Below are positions 9,374 through 20,500 of a DNA stretch of 64,000 nucleotides, piece after piece. A model generated the notes under the pieces. That model was not told the origin of the DNA. It ran no database searches and saw nothing but the letters and a program-made list of their open reading frames with translations. Where the stretch lies: positions 1,116,001 through 1,180,000 of the forward strand of contig NC_091279.1 in the NCBI RefSeq assembly GCF_042100115.1, written 5' to 3'. Source of the DNA: Alternaria dauci. Its lineage: Eukaryota > Ascomycota > Dothideomycetes > Pleosporales > Pleosporaceae. The translations under genes and the position numbers were made by a program. The stretch's first letter is position 1; the number at the start of each line of letters is the position of its first letter.

Positions 9374-11352
9374 GGCCGATGGGAGCCAACAAATGCGGCA
9401 TCGTATGATTTCAAACCACATTGCGACAACAAACACGGCCAGCAGTGCGGTTGGTGCGCCTAGCCCGGAATTGTCTGCTGCCGAGGTTGGACATGTCACA
9501 AGGCAGCCAACGCTGGTGAAAAGGCTGGCGAGCCGTTGGTCGCGATGCTCAAGCTGGGGTAGATTCAAGGCAGTCGCAACGGCGCCAAGGGGTCCGGTAT
9601 GCTATCACCACGAGGCTTCAGACAAAGACATAGCGCAATTGAATTCATGGATATGCGGCCGTCTATCATGCTCGCATACATGCTCTAGCCAAGGATAGCG
9701 TTGCTTCAAGCGGCAATGAGCAACGTGATGTTCCGCTCCGCTGGTGACGTCGAGTTGGGCGGAAGTGGGTGTGCCCAGATGCCTTTTTCCACCCCTTGCA
9801 GCGCGTTGATCAGCCACGGCCAGGTCAGGGTTAGGGTCAGGGTGATGGGCGACGGGCGACGGGTGCAGTGGGAAGTGATTAAGCAGAGAAGATGATGTGC
9901 AACAGCGCGAACCACAAGGGGGCGTCGCCGCGTGTTGATGCATGGAAATGTTAATCGCCGATGCAGCCCGTTTTAGGGCTGTTCGGGGGTTTGTTGTTCG
10001 CTCGCACGCGACGCCGCCAGCTGCGTCGCATCGCAGATCGAATGTCTGGTGTTCGCTTAGTTTGAGAAAAAGGCCATGGATGACGAAAGGCAGATGCGTC
10101 GGTGTCAGCTCAATGTCACTCGCTACATGGACATGCTAGCCAGGCCAGATGAACGAGGGGTTACGAAATTGCAATTACGGAGCACCGTCAGCGCAGAGGG
10201 AATGGCAGACTAGGACTTCGCCGGCTCGTGTGAACCGGCCCTACTGTAGGTACCGGCGTTTCGTCGATCGTGCCTTTGTATGAGATGTTCTGTAGACTTG
10301 ACAGCATCACCCGCCGCCGGCACACTCTTGCAGCCTATCAGTCGGCGTCACATCCAGGGAGAGATTCCACATCAGTCTGCCTCCCGTGCGGATGAGGTGG
10401 CTGGAGCGTTCCCTCGCACCCTGGATCGTCCCCTGCTTGCGCTCTGTCCTTTGCATCGATCGCCTGCTCTGATCTCGAGAGCCCTGGGCCGGGCCCTAGG
10501 AGGCATTGCTGCACAGTCACACATTGTTATTTTCCTGCTTCCTCAGCTTCCCGTCTTTACTACCACCACCACCACCACCTCCATCATCACCATCGCGACT
10601 CCCGCCGCCGCCGCCGTCTTCACGCCCACTCGCTCTGACTCGTCTCCAGCCCCAATTGCAACGCCCGCCATGATTGCGCCGAATTCTGCCTACTACTACT
10701 AGCCCAGTGCCTTCCTCCCTGGGTCTACACTTGCACCGCCCTCGCCCGGAACTGCCTACTCTCACCGCAACCCAAGCCTCGTGCGACTCTGCTCAGCTCG
10801 CAGCACCGCTTGGGACGCGCCAAATGAGCCCCGGCCGCTTGCTGACTCTCGACGGCCGTTGTCCTGGTCGCGCCTCCACTAGGCTGCGTCCGCTGTCTTT
10901 ACTGCTGCAATAGCCGAGACTCTCCCTGCCCCTACCACAGCATAATCACAGAATTCTGCTGATCGGTCCGGGACCCACCTACCCCAAACCCAACGTTAGG
11001 CGCCACCACTTATGGATGCATCTTGGTAGTTGGCTACTCCTTCAACTTGCTCTTCTCCGCGCCCGGTGCCCTGCAACACTTTGACCCTCACGCGGATTTT
11101 CGTTACGAGTCAATCCGCCACACTCGTCGCACTGCACCAATCACATTGCCTGGGCCACAACGCGACCATTTCCTATTTCATCCCTGTACACTAGTTTCGC
11201 TATACTCGAGTCTTATCGATCACACTCGATCCCAACCCATTGCCACTAGTGCTCTAATAATCCCAGACGTTTACCAACCCTCGACGGCCAGCCCATTTCG
11301 AGAGTTGGTCGCTACACCACACCACCCAGCGGTCACGCTCACGCCCTCCTAC
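9374..11352. other. Long intergenic region / probable leader of the SAM-HMG gene
   Basis: 1979 bp without a supportable gene. The right part (about 10500-11350) is strongly C/T- and C/A-rich with short (ACC)n, (CAT)n and (CCG)n tracts near 10559-10618, as expected for a long pyrimidine-rich promoter/5' UTR of a fungal regulatory gene. A telomere-like TTAGGG/TCAGGG patch lies at 9823-9844. Open frames at 10280-10702 and 9605-9943 are low-complexity or unconvincing. Confidence 0.5.
9823..9844 (+). repeat. Short telomere-like TTAGGG/TCAGGG array
   Basis: Within 22 bases the unit (T)CAGGG/TTAGGG occurs three times in tandem, immediately followed by GATGGGCGACGGGCGACGGG, another G-rich short repeat. 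TTAGGG is the telomere repeat of most filamentous ascomycetes and a possible Tbf1/Teb1-type site. The array is too short to be a former telomere. Confidence 0.4.
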
Positions 11353-13089
11353 ATGAGCGACTTGAGAGAACGTCTCGCGCGATTGGGACTGTCCCAATAC
11401 CACGAAGTGTTTACGGCCGAAGGCTTTGACACATGGGAGACTGTGCTCGACATAACAGAATCCGACCTGTGCGCACATACCCCGCCTGTACCTGGAGACA
11501 TCTGTGCTCACTGTTGTGTAGAAGTTCCCTAAACGTCAAGCTTGGACATCGTCGAGTAGGTCACTTCCTTTTACTTGAAGCCTAACCAAATAACTAAACT
11601 TCTTGTAGAAACTTCAGCGGGCCATTGCCGAATCGCGCGGACAGTCTTCTGATCGGCCCTTACCCATCAGTCTTGCACGAGCTGGAAGCACTGCCGGCTC
11701 ATACCGTAGTGACGATTCGGGACCAGAGGGCAAATCCAAGCAGCCAGACTCTATCAACACTGCGCCCGGGAGCACAGGTGCCAAGCGAAAATACCGGCGA
11801 CATCCCAAGGTAGCTCATTTGTCAGCCTCTGCTGTGTCGTGCAATTTGCTAATTTAATTCAGCCTGATGAACATGCCCCGGAACGTCCACCATCGGCTTA
11901 TGTCATCTTCTCCAACCGTGAGTTTGTCTTGATGCACTGTGACCTCAACTAATTTGCAGCAGAGGTGCGAGAGTCACTGAAGGGACAGGATCTTTCCTTC
12001 ACCGAGATCGCCAAGGTGGTCGGCGAGAAATGGCAGGTCTTGCCCGCCGAGGAACGCGAAAGTTGCGAACGACAAGCCAATGGTGCAAAAGAGAAGTACT
12101 ATGCGGAGTTGGCCGAGTACAAGAAGACGCCATACTATGAGGCTTACCAGAAGTATCTTGAAGACTTCAAGGCGAAGCATTCAGTGCCTACAAAAGGTCT
12201 GTTTACAACTTCCAACCTACTACCCCTCAAGGTATTGACGCGTGCAGAAGGCAAACGTTCGAAGCTAGAATCCGACACCAGTACTTCAATACGAGGAGGC
12301 AGCTACGAACAGAACGACCAAGCCAGTAGCCGAGCATTGAGTGCTATCCAGTCAGATGTACAAACACCAGCACAGCAGAAACCGGATCCTATCCAACCCA
12401 TTGGCCCTTCGCGACTTCCAGCTGGTCCAGTCTATTCGTCAAATTCAACATCACCGGCTAACCATTCTCTTTCTGGCTTCACCTCTCCACGGTCCGGCGA
12501 ACGGTTTTCCCCTACTTCTGCGTCTCCACGGACCACCGGCATGCAAAGAGATGGAGCTACTGATTCGTCTGCATCCAACCACGTTCGGGACCCTAGGATT
12601 CCTTTTGATGCCAATCCATACCATCAACCTTCTGCGTACAACCTGGATCTTCACCAGAAAGTTGCATCCACACCACCGCCTTCATATCCTCATCCAGTCC
12701 ACTACCAAGCGCCCATCGACATGCTTTCTCGCAGGACTCCGCGGGAAGCCGCGCGGCTTCCTCGCCTCAGCCACGACGACACGACACTATCATCCGAGAG
12801 TAGTCATAGCAATCAAGGATCTACAGGGTATCCTTTGACAGTTTACCTTGGGCAGACATTACCTGCAGACCCGAGCAAATCGATGCGCATGCTTCCTCAA
12901 CCAGTGCCTAGCATGGGATCACTAGCCTCTCCACTGGACCGGCCAATACCACCGATGCCTTCGCCCCATCTGTCACATAATTCCCATGACTATCGGACTC
13001 AGGGATCGCTTGCCGCCCTTGTAAGAGCAGGAGAATTAGCATCAAGAGCAGTGGATGACGACATGATGGAGACCGAAGGCTCGCCTTGA
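11353..13089 (+). CDS. SAM-domain and HMG-box DNA-binding protein
   Basis: Exons: 11353-11468, 11522-11555, 11609-11809, 11863-11917 and 11963-13089; introns 53, 53, 53 and 45 nt; 510 aa. The N-terminal ~60 residues form a SAM domain (ERLARLGLSQYHEVFTAEGF, then DITESDLSSLNVKLGHRRKL). Residues ~124-195 are an HMG box (PERPPSAYVIFSN, LSFTEIAKVVGEKWQVLPAEE, then YYAELAEYKKTPYYEAYQKYL), which bends DNA in a minor-groove fashion. The remaining ~300 residues are disordered, rich in Ser, Pro and His. The order SAM then HMG is known from filamentous ascomycete regulators; I do not assign a gene name. The second exon is only 34 nt. The last acceptor is a CAGCAG tandem site: using the second AG gives SNQVRES, using the first inserts a codon (SNPEVRES). 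The start ATG is the first in its frame; the gene has a very long C/T-rich region upstream. Confidence 0.9.
11957..11962 (+). promoter_or_regulatory. NAGNAG tandem splice acceptor inside the HMG-box coding region
   Basis: Bases CAGCAG end the fourth intron of the SAM-HMG gene. Both AGs keep the frame, so isoforms differing by one codon within the first helix region of the HMG box are possible. The downstream AG gives the residue order I consider more usual for the family. Confidence 0.55.
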
Positions 13090-15794
13090 CTTTTTTGAAT
13101 TTACACCAATGTTACAGTACACGATATGGTAGGAGCATCCCACATGGCTCGTTTCAGTGGGCAGCATGTGCTACATGCTGTTAGCAGCTGTACGCTGCGC
13201 AACCTCAGTAAAGCCAGGATTGGCATGCGTGTATCGCACATCAGCCCAGTAAGCATACGCGGAGACGCTTTACGTTTTCATATGTTATTTGCTATTTCGA
13301 GATGATACCCCAAACGCAACCAGTCGACATTTCGATTACCAAGTGATTATACCGAGGATGGATCCCTGCCTGACAGATTGAGGGGTTGGAGTTGGATGAT
13401 GGGCCCCTCTAGATGCGCAAGGCCTGCGCCATTCAGATGGATATTGTTTGCATGCAGAAGACCTGCCATGCCGAGGTAGAGATGTGGATGGTTTAGCTTC
13501 CATGGGATATGCCGTGAGAATAGACGGAATTGCTGCATGGCGAATATGTGGGCAGTTGCAGCAGCACGCGGAGTTTGTACATAGGAAATCTATATCTTTT
13601 CGCTTGAACAGCACCACGTGTCTGACCATTTCTTTCGTACAAATGGGAGCTGGGAAACCAGCTGCGGCAATGGTCTGGGCCCTTCCACCGACTTCGCCGT
13701 AGAGTGTGACAGGCAGTCAGCCTTGTTTACATCAACACAACCACAAATCGTACGACTTAATCTCGATGCTCGCGCAAGACGGGTTCAATGGCGCGTAACG
13801 GAGAGCATGCATTCGAGAAGTAACGAACTCGCCCCTGTAGCAAAAGTCATGCTAGCAGCTAGAGCGGACCGACTTCATTCGAGCTTGTGCGCTTAGCGTA
13901 GTGTGTGTTGAGTGGATTTTGAGAGATTTATCCATGTTCATCAACATCGAAGATTTGGCATGCTGATCCAGCATCACATGGCAAGGGTTCAATTCAACAT
14001 CCGTCGTCGGCATTGTATACCGAGCCCGCGCTTGCCGATCGATGACACGTTCAAAGAGTAGAACCAACAGGTCCACCCACACCTGAAGGCTCCTGACATG
14101 GCAAGCAAAGACGCCCAGATGTGCAGTCATACGGCAATCGACTTTTGTCAGCCTTTAACCCGCGCCACGCTCGAATTGCATGTAGACCACAGGGGCCCTT
14201 GTCTAGCTACCGCGGACAGTGGCTTGTATGGCCCGCAGGCCCGCTCACATGCCACCTCGAAAGAGGGACGATTATCGCAAGATTTCACCATGACAAAAAC
14301 AGGTGATCTCGTGTTGTCGCCTGATTCTAGCATCGGCATGCAGCTTATGACATGAGATTTGACACTTCGGCATGTCGTTTGAATGGGTAAAAGCAAGGGC
14401 AAATGCATTATGCAGGTGCTGTGGAGCACCCAAGTCGCAGCTCACTGCCATTGAGGGCTAGTCAAGGCCACAGTTGAGCCAGACATCTGGTACCAGAATC
14501 CTACCATTGCCGAGTGGGGTCGTCAAGCGAGGATCCTGCAGACGTTGGCTGTGAGGTCCGAGGAGCAACTGTGTTGTCAGCTTGACGTCCGCGGAATGTA
14601 AATACTGGCAGTAAGAAGATCCTCGGAGGTAGGCAACCGGCTTTTCTGGCTCGGCATGCAAAATTGAATATCGGCCCGCATTTGCGTGTTCTCTCTATTT
14701 TCCAATGGTGGTGGCGTTGATAGGCCAGTAGGATGCTTCTAGCTCTGTTGCTCATTTTCCGTATGCACACCCTATACCCAAGTATGCCTAGACATCTGTC
14801 AGCCTCACACAAACTTCTAAGCCTTCCAAATACATAGACTTACGCCGCTTTTATGTATGCTAAGTGAGTCTTGTGACACTAACTGCTTTTTCAATACGCC
14901 TTCAGACAACCAAGAGCGTACGAAATTGCATTCCAAGGTTGTCAAGTTGCATACTTTGCCATACCTAGGTATTAAATTACAGAAGTCTCTACAATCTCAA
15001 AGAATACGGTAGTTCTACGACGAACAATACTAGCAATTTCATACCGCTAAAGTACAACAAGAAGCCGAGCCTATGTCCTGCTTACTAGGTAGCTTGCCCG
15101 TCAGCGAAGTACCGGTATCGTACCTAGGAGTCTAGGCATGCTAAAGGCTCGTGTATCCCTGAATGCAAGACTGAATGCACACCATCATTCTAATTTGCAT
15201 GAAAAACAGTATTTGAATTCCATCCAGGTAGCATGCAGTTCAAAGGACACATTTGCTGCTTCCCAGCTAGCACATCGTAGCGTCACACAAGCAGGCACGA
15301 GCCAACCAAGGCCACATGTACCCTGTCGATCTCCCGTGTCAATCTCACAACTTCATCTTCTATCGTCACGTTTCCCACCAAATCTCTGCTTGGCATCTAC
15401 CAAATTACCTCTACAATACACACAACACTTGCTGTATAAAGAGTTCATACAGTTCTAGTCCGTTCTAGATCATCGCGGCACATGTGCAGGTGGTGCATCA
15501 TCACCTAGGTACCCATTAGTCACCTCGATCGCACCACGCACTATTCGCGCCTGCCGCCACATACATTCTCGGTGCGAACTTGTGGCTTACTTAGGCATGT
15601 ACGTAAGAGAATGTCTCGAGTGTGATGAGCTGATGCTAACCTATATGCTGGTAGCCGCGACAATTACCCGCTGTACCAGACGATTCTTTGCATCTCAGCG
15701 GTCTAGGCCTTCAACGCGCTTATCCTGTCATCCGTCAAACGACTGCCCATCATAACCTGCCATATAATACCAAGACCTCCGCTCCGCTGGAAGC
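13090..15794. other. 2.7-kb gene-free region
   Basis: The largest stretch without a coding call. Open frames are all short (about 106 codons at most) and none resembles a protein. The part 14820-15060 is more A/T-rich than its surroundings. Copies of a CCTAGG palindrome occur at 14962-14971, 15121-15128 and 15502-15511. The region must hold the 3' UTR of the SAM-HMG gene and the promoter of the DUF3074 gene. I see no transposon ends, tRNA or rRNA. Confidence 0.5.
14962..14971. repeat. Perfect palindrome TACCTAGGTA (clustered with two variants)
   Basis: A 10-bp perfect palindrome, with close variants TACCTAGG at 15121-15128 and CACCTAGGTA at 15502-15511. Three copies within 550 bp of non-coding DNA may be protein-binding sites; function unknown. 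Confidence 0.35.
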
Positions 15795-17047
15795 ATGACA
15801 GAACCTGTCGATGCCAGGGATCCCGTGCAGTCCGAACCATTGCGATCTCGGCATAGTCTTCGGCAAAATGGTTATACTAATCCCATGCCTAGTGATACTA
15901 TGACCATGTCTACAGCGGTGTCAAAACGTCAATACCTGAACCTGAAGCCTCTGAAGAAACTCGATTTGCCTCATCATCGGGTATACAATAACGCAGCCTC
16001 GGATCATAATGTAAGCTTAGTGCACTTTCTCGACAGCCTCTTTAGCGAAGTACGAAGCATCCAATCCGATGCAGGTTTCGAGAACCGCGGAACTTGGAGC
16101 CCCAACAATGGACACGTAATGATGCCTCCGTTAAATGCTACAGAGAGCAACGATGCAGTTCCTGTCCCAGTCTTGGTTGAGAAGCGCGTCAAAGACCTAA
16201 ACCAAGCCACATGGGCAGTCAGAACTTCTACCCATAGTGACACTCATGTCAAGTTTTCCGAGTTGGCAGACGTTTTGGCAAAAGACCACAGTCGAAATGA
16301 AGCTATCTATACGCCGAGCGTTTTCGATGCCATTGAACTTTTGAAGTGGGATCATGAAGAACTACTAGAAGCTGTGCAGCAGTCAGGTCACCAAGAGGAG
16401 ATCCACAGCGTAGAAATGTTTAGTAAGTCTCTCATCCGGAGAGTCATGTGTCTGGCTGGGCTATTGCTGAAGCTTTTTAGTATCTCAAATGTTCCATATG
16501 ATGCCCAAGGTCGCTGGTCTGAGCTTACTACAAGACCGCGTGTTCCATGTGTTGGTTGTGACTGCAAACACGTACCAGAAGAACAATCCTTCTGAGCTCT
16601 CGAAGTCATTTACTGTTCAGCTTCCGATTGATTATGCATCGTTCGGCGATGTCGAGATCATGCAAGAGATGAGTCGAATGAAGGCGAGAGGATCTTCCCA
16701 ATGCTACCATTTCCCTTCCAACGCGGAGTCTGGATTAATACCGGATGCACATCAGAAGCAGCGGCAGGGGAAGAAGCTGACAGAAGGCACATACGTCTCG
16801 TTGGAGAGACTCACTAGAGCAGACTCGGCAAACAACCACTGTCATCGTTGGGATATGGTAGGCTTCGTATGTCGGACGCTAGTGGATGTGTGTTGACGTG
16901 ATACAGATGACGTTGAGTACGGCGGGAGGCATGACACGTAGGGCTCCGAAAGGTGTCCAGCAAAAGGAAACACTGGAAGCGATTGCGATGGACGTGGGGT
17001 ATGTCCTTGCGCACATCGCGAATCAAAGACGGGAAAGTAGGACTTGA
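15795..17047 (+). CDS. DUF3074 (START-like) domain protein
   Basis: Exons 15795-16422, 16481-16857 and 16907-17047 (introns 58 and 49 nt), 381 aa. After a disordered N-terminus (about 90 residues) the sequence FSELADVLAKDHSRNEAIYTPSVFDAIELLKW, here given in two pieces as FSELADVLAKDHSRNEAIY and TPSVFDAIELLKW, begins the DUF3074 region found in many ascomycete proteins and related to the START/Bet v1-like lipid-binding fold. Later segments fit it as well: DRVFHVLVVTAN, FTVQLPIDYASFGDV, GTYVSLERL and a final helix with DVGYVLAHIANQRR. Splicing joins MF to ISQMFHMMPKVAG and WDM to MTLSTAGGMTRR in frame. The molecular function of the family is not established; lipid binding is inference from fold. 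The ATG at 15795 is the first in frame. Confidence 0.8.
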
Positions 17048-17551
17048 ATGTAAAAGCGGCCGTTTCGGTTTACGGATCTACTCTGAGTTATTCTGGTTTT
17101 GATAAATGTCTGTGTTTCACCTCTTGATGTGTAGCAATGATGTGGGCAAGAGTGCGCGCTAGTTTGTCGCTGAGAGAAGGGCCAAGACAGGGGGCCAGGC
17201 GACGGGAGGCGGGGACGATGCTATCGCGTGGCTGTGACACCACTCCACTTTCTGCACACCTAGACTCTAGCATTCAGCCTTGTGCTGTGTAGACGAAGCA
17301 CAGCTTGACGTATTTCGGTATTGCCTTCTTGTACTTACTATCTACATCAATGCCATACGATTCATCTCAATTTGTTTCGTGATCTAATTCCAGCACTTGC
17401 CGTACACGTGCATGCCACACTTCTCGAGAGCCTATTGATACACACAGGCACTTCAGCTCCCATCTCGAGGGCACGCTCCCAACGAAGACGATCCGCCACG
17501 CCTCGCGACACATATATACCGGGCGAATAGCGCAGGAAGACGCCATTCGCG
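17048..17551. other. Intergenic, promoter of the coiled-coil protein gene
   Basis: 504 bp between two plus-strand genes; the last ~150 bp are C/A-rich as is usual for fungal leaders. Nothing else recognised. Confidence 0.5.
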
Positions 17552-20500
17552 ATGCAAAACTACGGGCAAGCCCCAAGCTACCAGCGGCCAGGAAGCACGA
17601 CAAGCTTTACCGGACAGGCTGGCCCTCCGCCGGTGCCACCACCGCCCCCTGGATATGGAGGTATGTGTATTCAACATCGTTTGTATCTACATAGCGAGGC
17701 GCTGACATGATGGCAAAGCGTCTCAGGGTTACCAAACATCGGCTCCTCAAGCTCACGGTCAATGGGCTGCCCCAACGCCAACACACACATCAAGCCCATG
17801 GAACCAGGCGCAACAACAGGGGACGGGAGGATACAACCCAGGCACATATGGCACTATGCCAGGGGCGCAGCACCATCCATACCATCCCCCTCCCCAGCAG
17901 GATCAGCCTCCTCCACCTCCACCGAAGCCCCATGGCTTCGCAGCGGCAGTCCAACGGCAAGAGCAACAGCAGCAGAGCACGCAGAATTGGTCGCATCAAC
18001 CGCAACAACCACAACAGAATACCGGGTATGCGCCGCATGCGCAGCAGGGAGGGTATCCAGTGCAGGAGACACTACAACAGCACTATCACCATGCGGCCCC
18101 TTTGCCGTCCCCTGTCACACAGGGCAGGCCAAACTTCCCTCCTTCGCATGGAGGACGTCCCAGCTCGATCTACGGTACGGCACAGGTCGGCTCATACTCG
18201 AACGCGCCTTCAGCTGTACCACAGCAACCCTCCGCGGTTATCAGCCCAAACGAGCAGCAGCCAGCATACACACAGCCACCTTCAAATGTGCATGGCACAC
18301 CAGCTTACATGTCTGCAAATACAAATCCAACACCCAGCGCATACGTCCCCCCTCCGCCGGTAGCTCCCACGTGGCAGCAGCCACAGCATGCGGCACATCA
18401 GGGCGGCGCGAACAGCTTCACGCAACCTAAGCCCATTGTGGACACAGGTTTCTATTCACAGGATTACCATAGTGCACAGCAGCAGCAAGCACCGCCTCTG
18501 CCTCCACGATATGGCCTACAGAGCGCGCAACATCCAGAGCACCACCAACCTCAGTACGGACATTCAACACCCGATCATTACCCACCACCGTCGCAGACAC
18601 CTCACCAGTTGCAGCAGCTGTCGGGCCAATATCCGCCTCCGCCGCGGCAGCACCAACACCAAGGTCATTTTGGGGGTGCACTGCCAGCTCAGCAACAGCC
18701 GGTCGGACAACCCGTGTATTCACAAGCACAATCGCATCAACAACCAGTACAGCAGCATGGGTATTCAGTGTATGAACAACATGGCCAATCTTCTTCACAA
18801 GATTCGCACTTCCAGAGACCGTGGCAGCCTGCATCACCAGCGCCTGAGCCTAGTTATCAACACAACACAGCACAACCGTATGAGCCGCAGCAGCAGTCTT
18901 CTCAATCGGGATACCAGGCACAAAATTCTTTCTCGGGACAGCAGTACTCTCAGACGACAAACCAAGAGATTCAAGAACCAAAGCCATTCAATGATACCGC
19001 TACGTCGAATTTCTACCACCAGCCGAGTCCGCCGAGTCAACCCGTGTCTCCGATATCAAATCGTCCCAGCTTGAGCTCCGCGTCTGGTTATCAGCATGTG
19101 TCTGGGCGCACCGACTCCGTAAGCTCCATAGCTCTTGCCAATCTCTACGCACAACGCGCAGAGAACAAGACGTCTTCACCAAAGCCTCTTGCATCCAAAT
19201 TACCCATACCACCACCGCCTCGTGACGATAAGTCGAGGTTTAGTGTTCTCGCTGCTGGAGCGCCCTCTGATTGGGAACACTTGGGTGGCAGTGAGGAAAT
19301 CGACGACGAAGAACTCTTTGGGGTAAAGAAAGAAGAAAAGCAGAGCGAAACTACTCAGCCCGGAAGCGTCGAACTGCCTGCTCACGTTCCATCCCCTTCT
19401 TCTACGCATGGATTCCCTAGCCCTGCGGTACGTCCCGCACATGTGAGTTCAAGCGAGTGGGATAAAGACTATACGCCCACTCCGCCATCTGTAACGACAA
19501 GTCTTGCTCATCGACAAGCCTCGCAGTCGTCCGATCAAGGGTCCGTAGTAGAAGATGCCATTGTCGCTCCCTTGAAAACTACACCAAAACCCATACATGG
19601 TACGAAGCCTCCCTATCAACCTGCTGCGTTGATTACAGGGTCTGCCACAGCCGAAGGCGAATGGAATACATCACAACATACCCCGACACAACCAAAGAAT
19701 CATTTCGAGGTACAAACTAGCAAGGAGTCCAAAAGTGCAGAATCTTCCGGTTACGATTATACCGTGCAGTTGAAAGAGAAGGATGACCTTATCCACCAGC
19801 TACGCGCAGATGCAGAACGTGGCAGGGCTGAACTACACGCGAAGATCGAGGCACTACAGGCTGAAAATCAGAAACTTTCGTCTGAGCATCAAGCCAGCAA
19901 AACGCACAGCACGAGTGAGATGATTGTTTTGCGTGCGCAGATTGAGAATATGAGGACCGCCGCAGACCAAGCCACTGTCAATTCCGAGGCCTTGGTGAAG
20001 GAAAAGAACACGACGATTGAAAGACTGAAAGAAGATGTGGAAGGCAAGGAACATAATATCGAGGAACGTGACAGTCTTGTTGTTGAGTTGAAGCGCCAAC
20101 TTGAAGCCGAGAGGCTGAAAGAGTTGCCGAAACCCACCCCTACCGATCTAATTTCAGACATTGACCCATGGTATGTCGGCTCCTTAGAGCGATATATAGC
20201 CATGCTTCGTAGTGAGGCAGCAGCAACACAAGTTGAAGAGAAGATCAAGATTTTCAAGGCCTTCATGAGGGCAGAGTGTAGCATGCGGGCAATCAACTTT
20301 TTCGACGCCTCAACCCAGACGCTTCCAGTAGAGCCAGGGGCATCGCACGAGATAGAGCAAGCTGCGCGCTCTCGTGCAACTTCAAAAATATCCAACAAGA
20401 GACAGGATCTAAACATACAAGTACCGCATGAGTCTGCATACGAGGACGACTATGAATACAGTCCTGGTGGAAGACCTATCGTGGCACGTCCAAGTATGTT

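Noticed and set aside
10280..10702. 140-codon plus-strand frame
   Set aside because: Its right half is simple-sequence Thr/Ala from (ACC)n and (GCC)n tracts; no recognisable protein.
13090..15794. Degenerate transposon in the 2.7-kb gap
   Set aside because: No terminal repeats, target duplications, transposase or reverse-transcriptase-like remnants found by eye.
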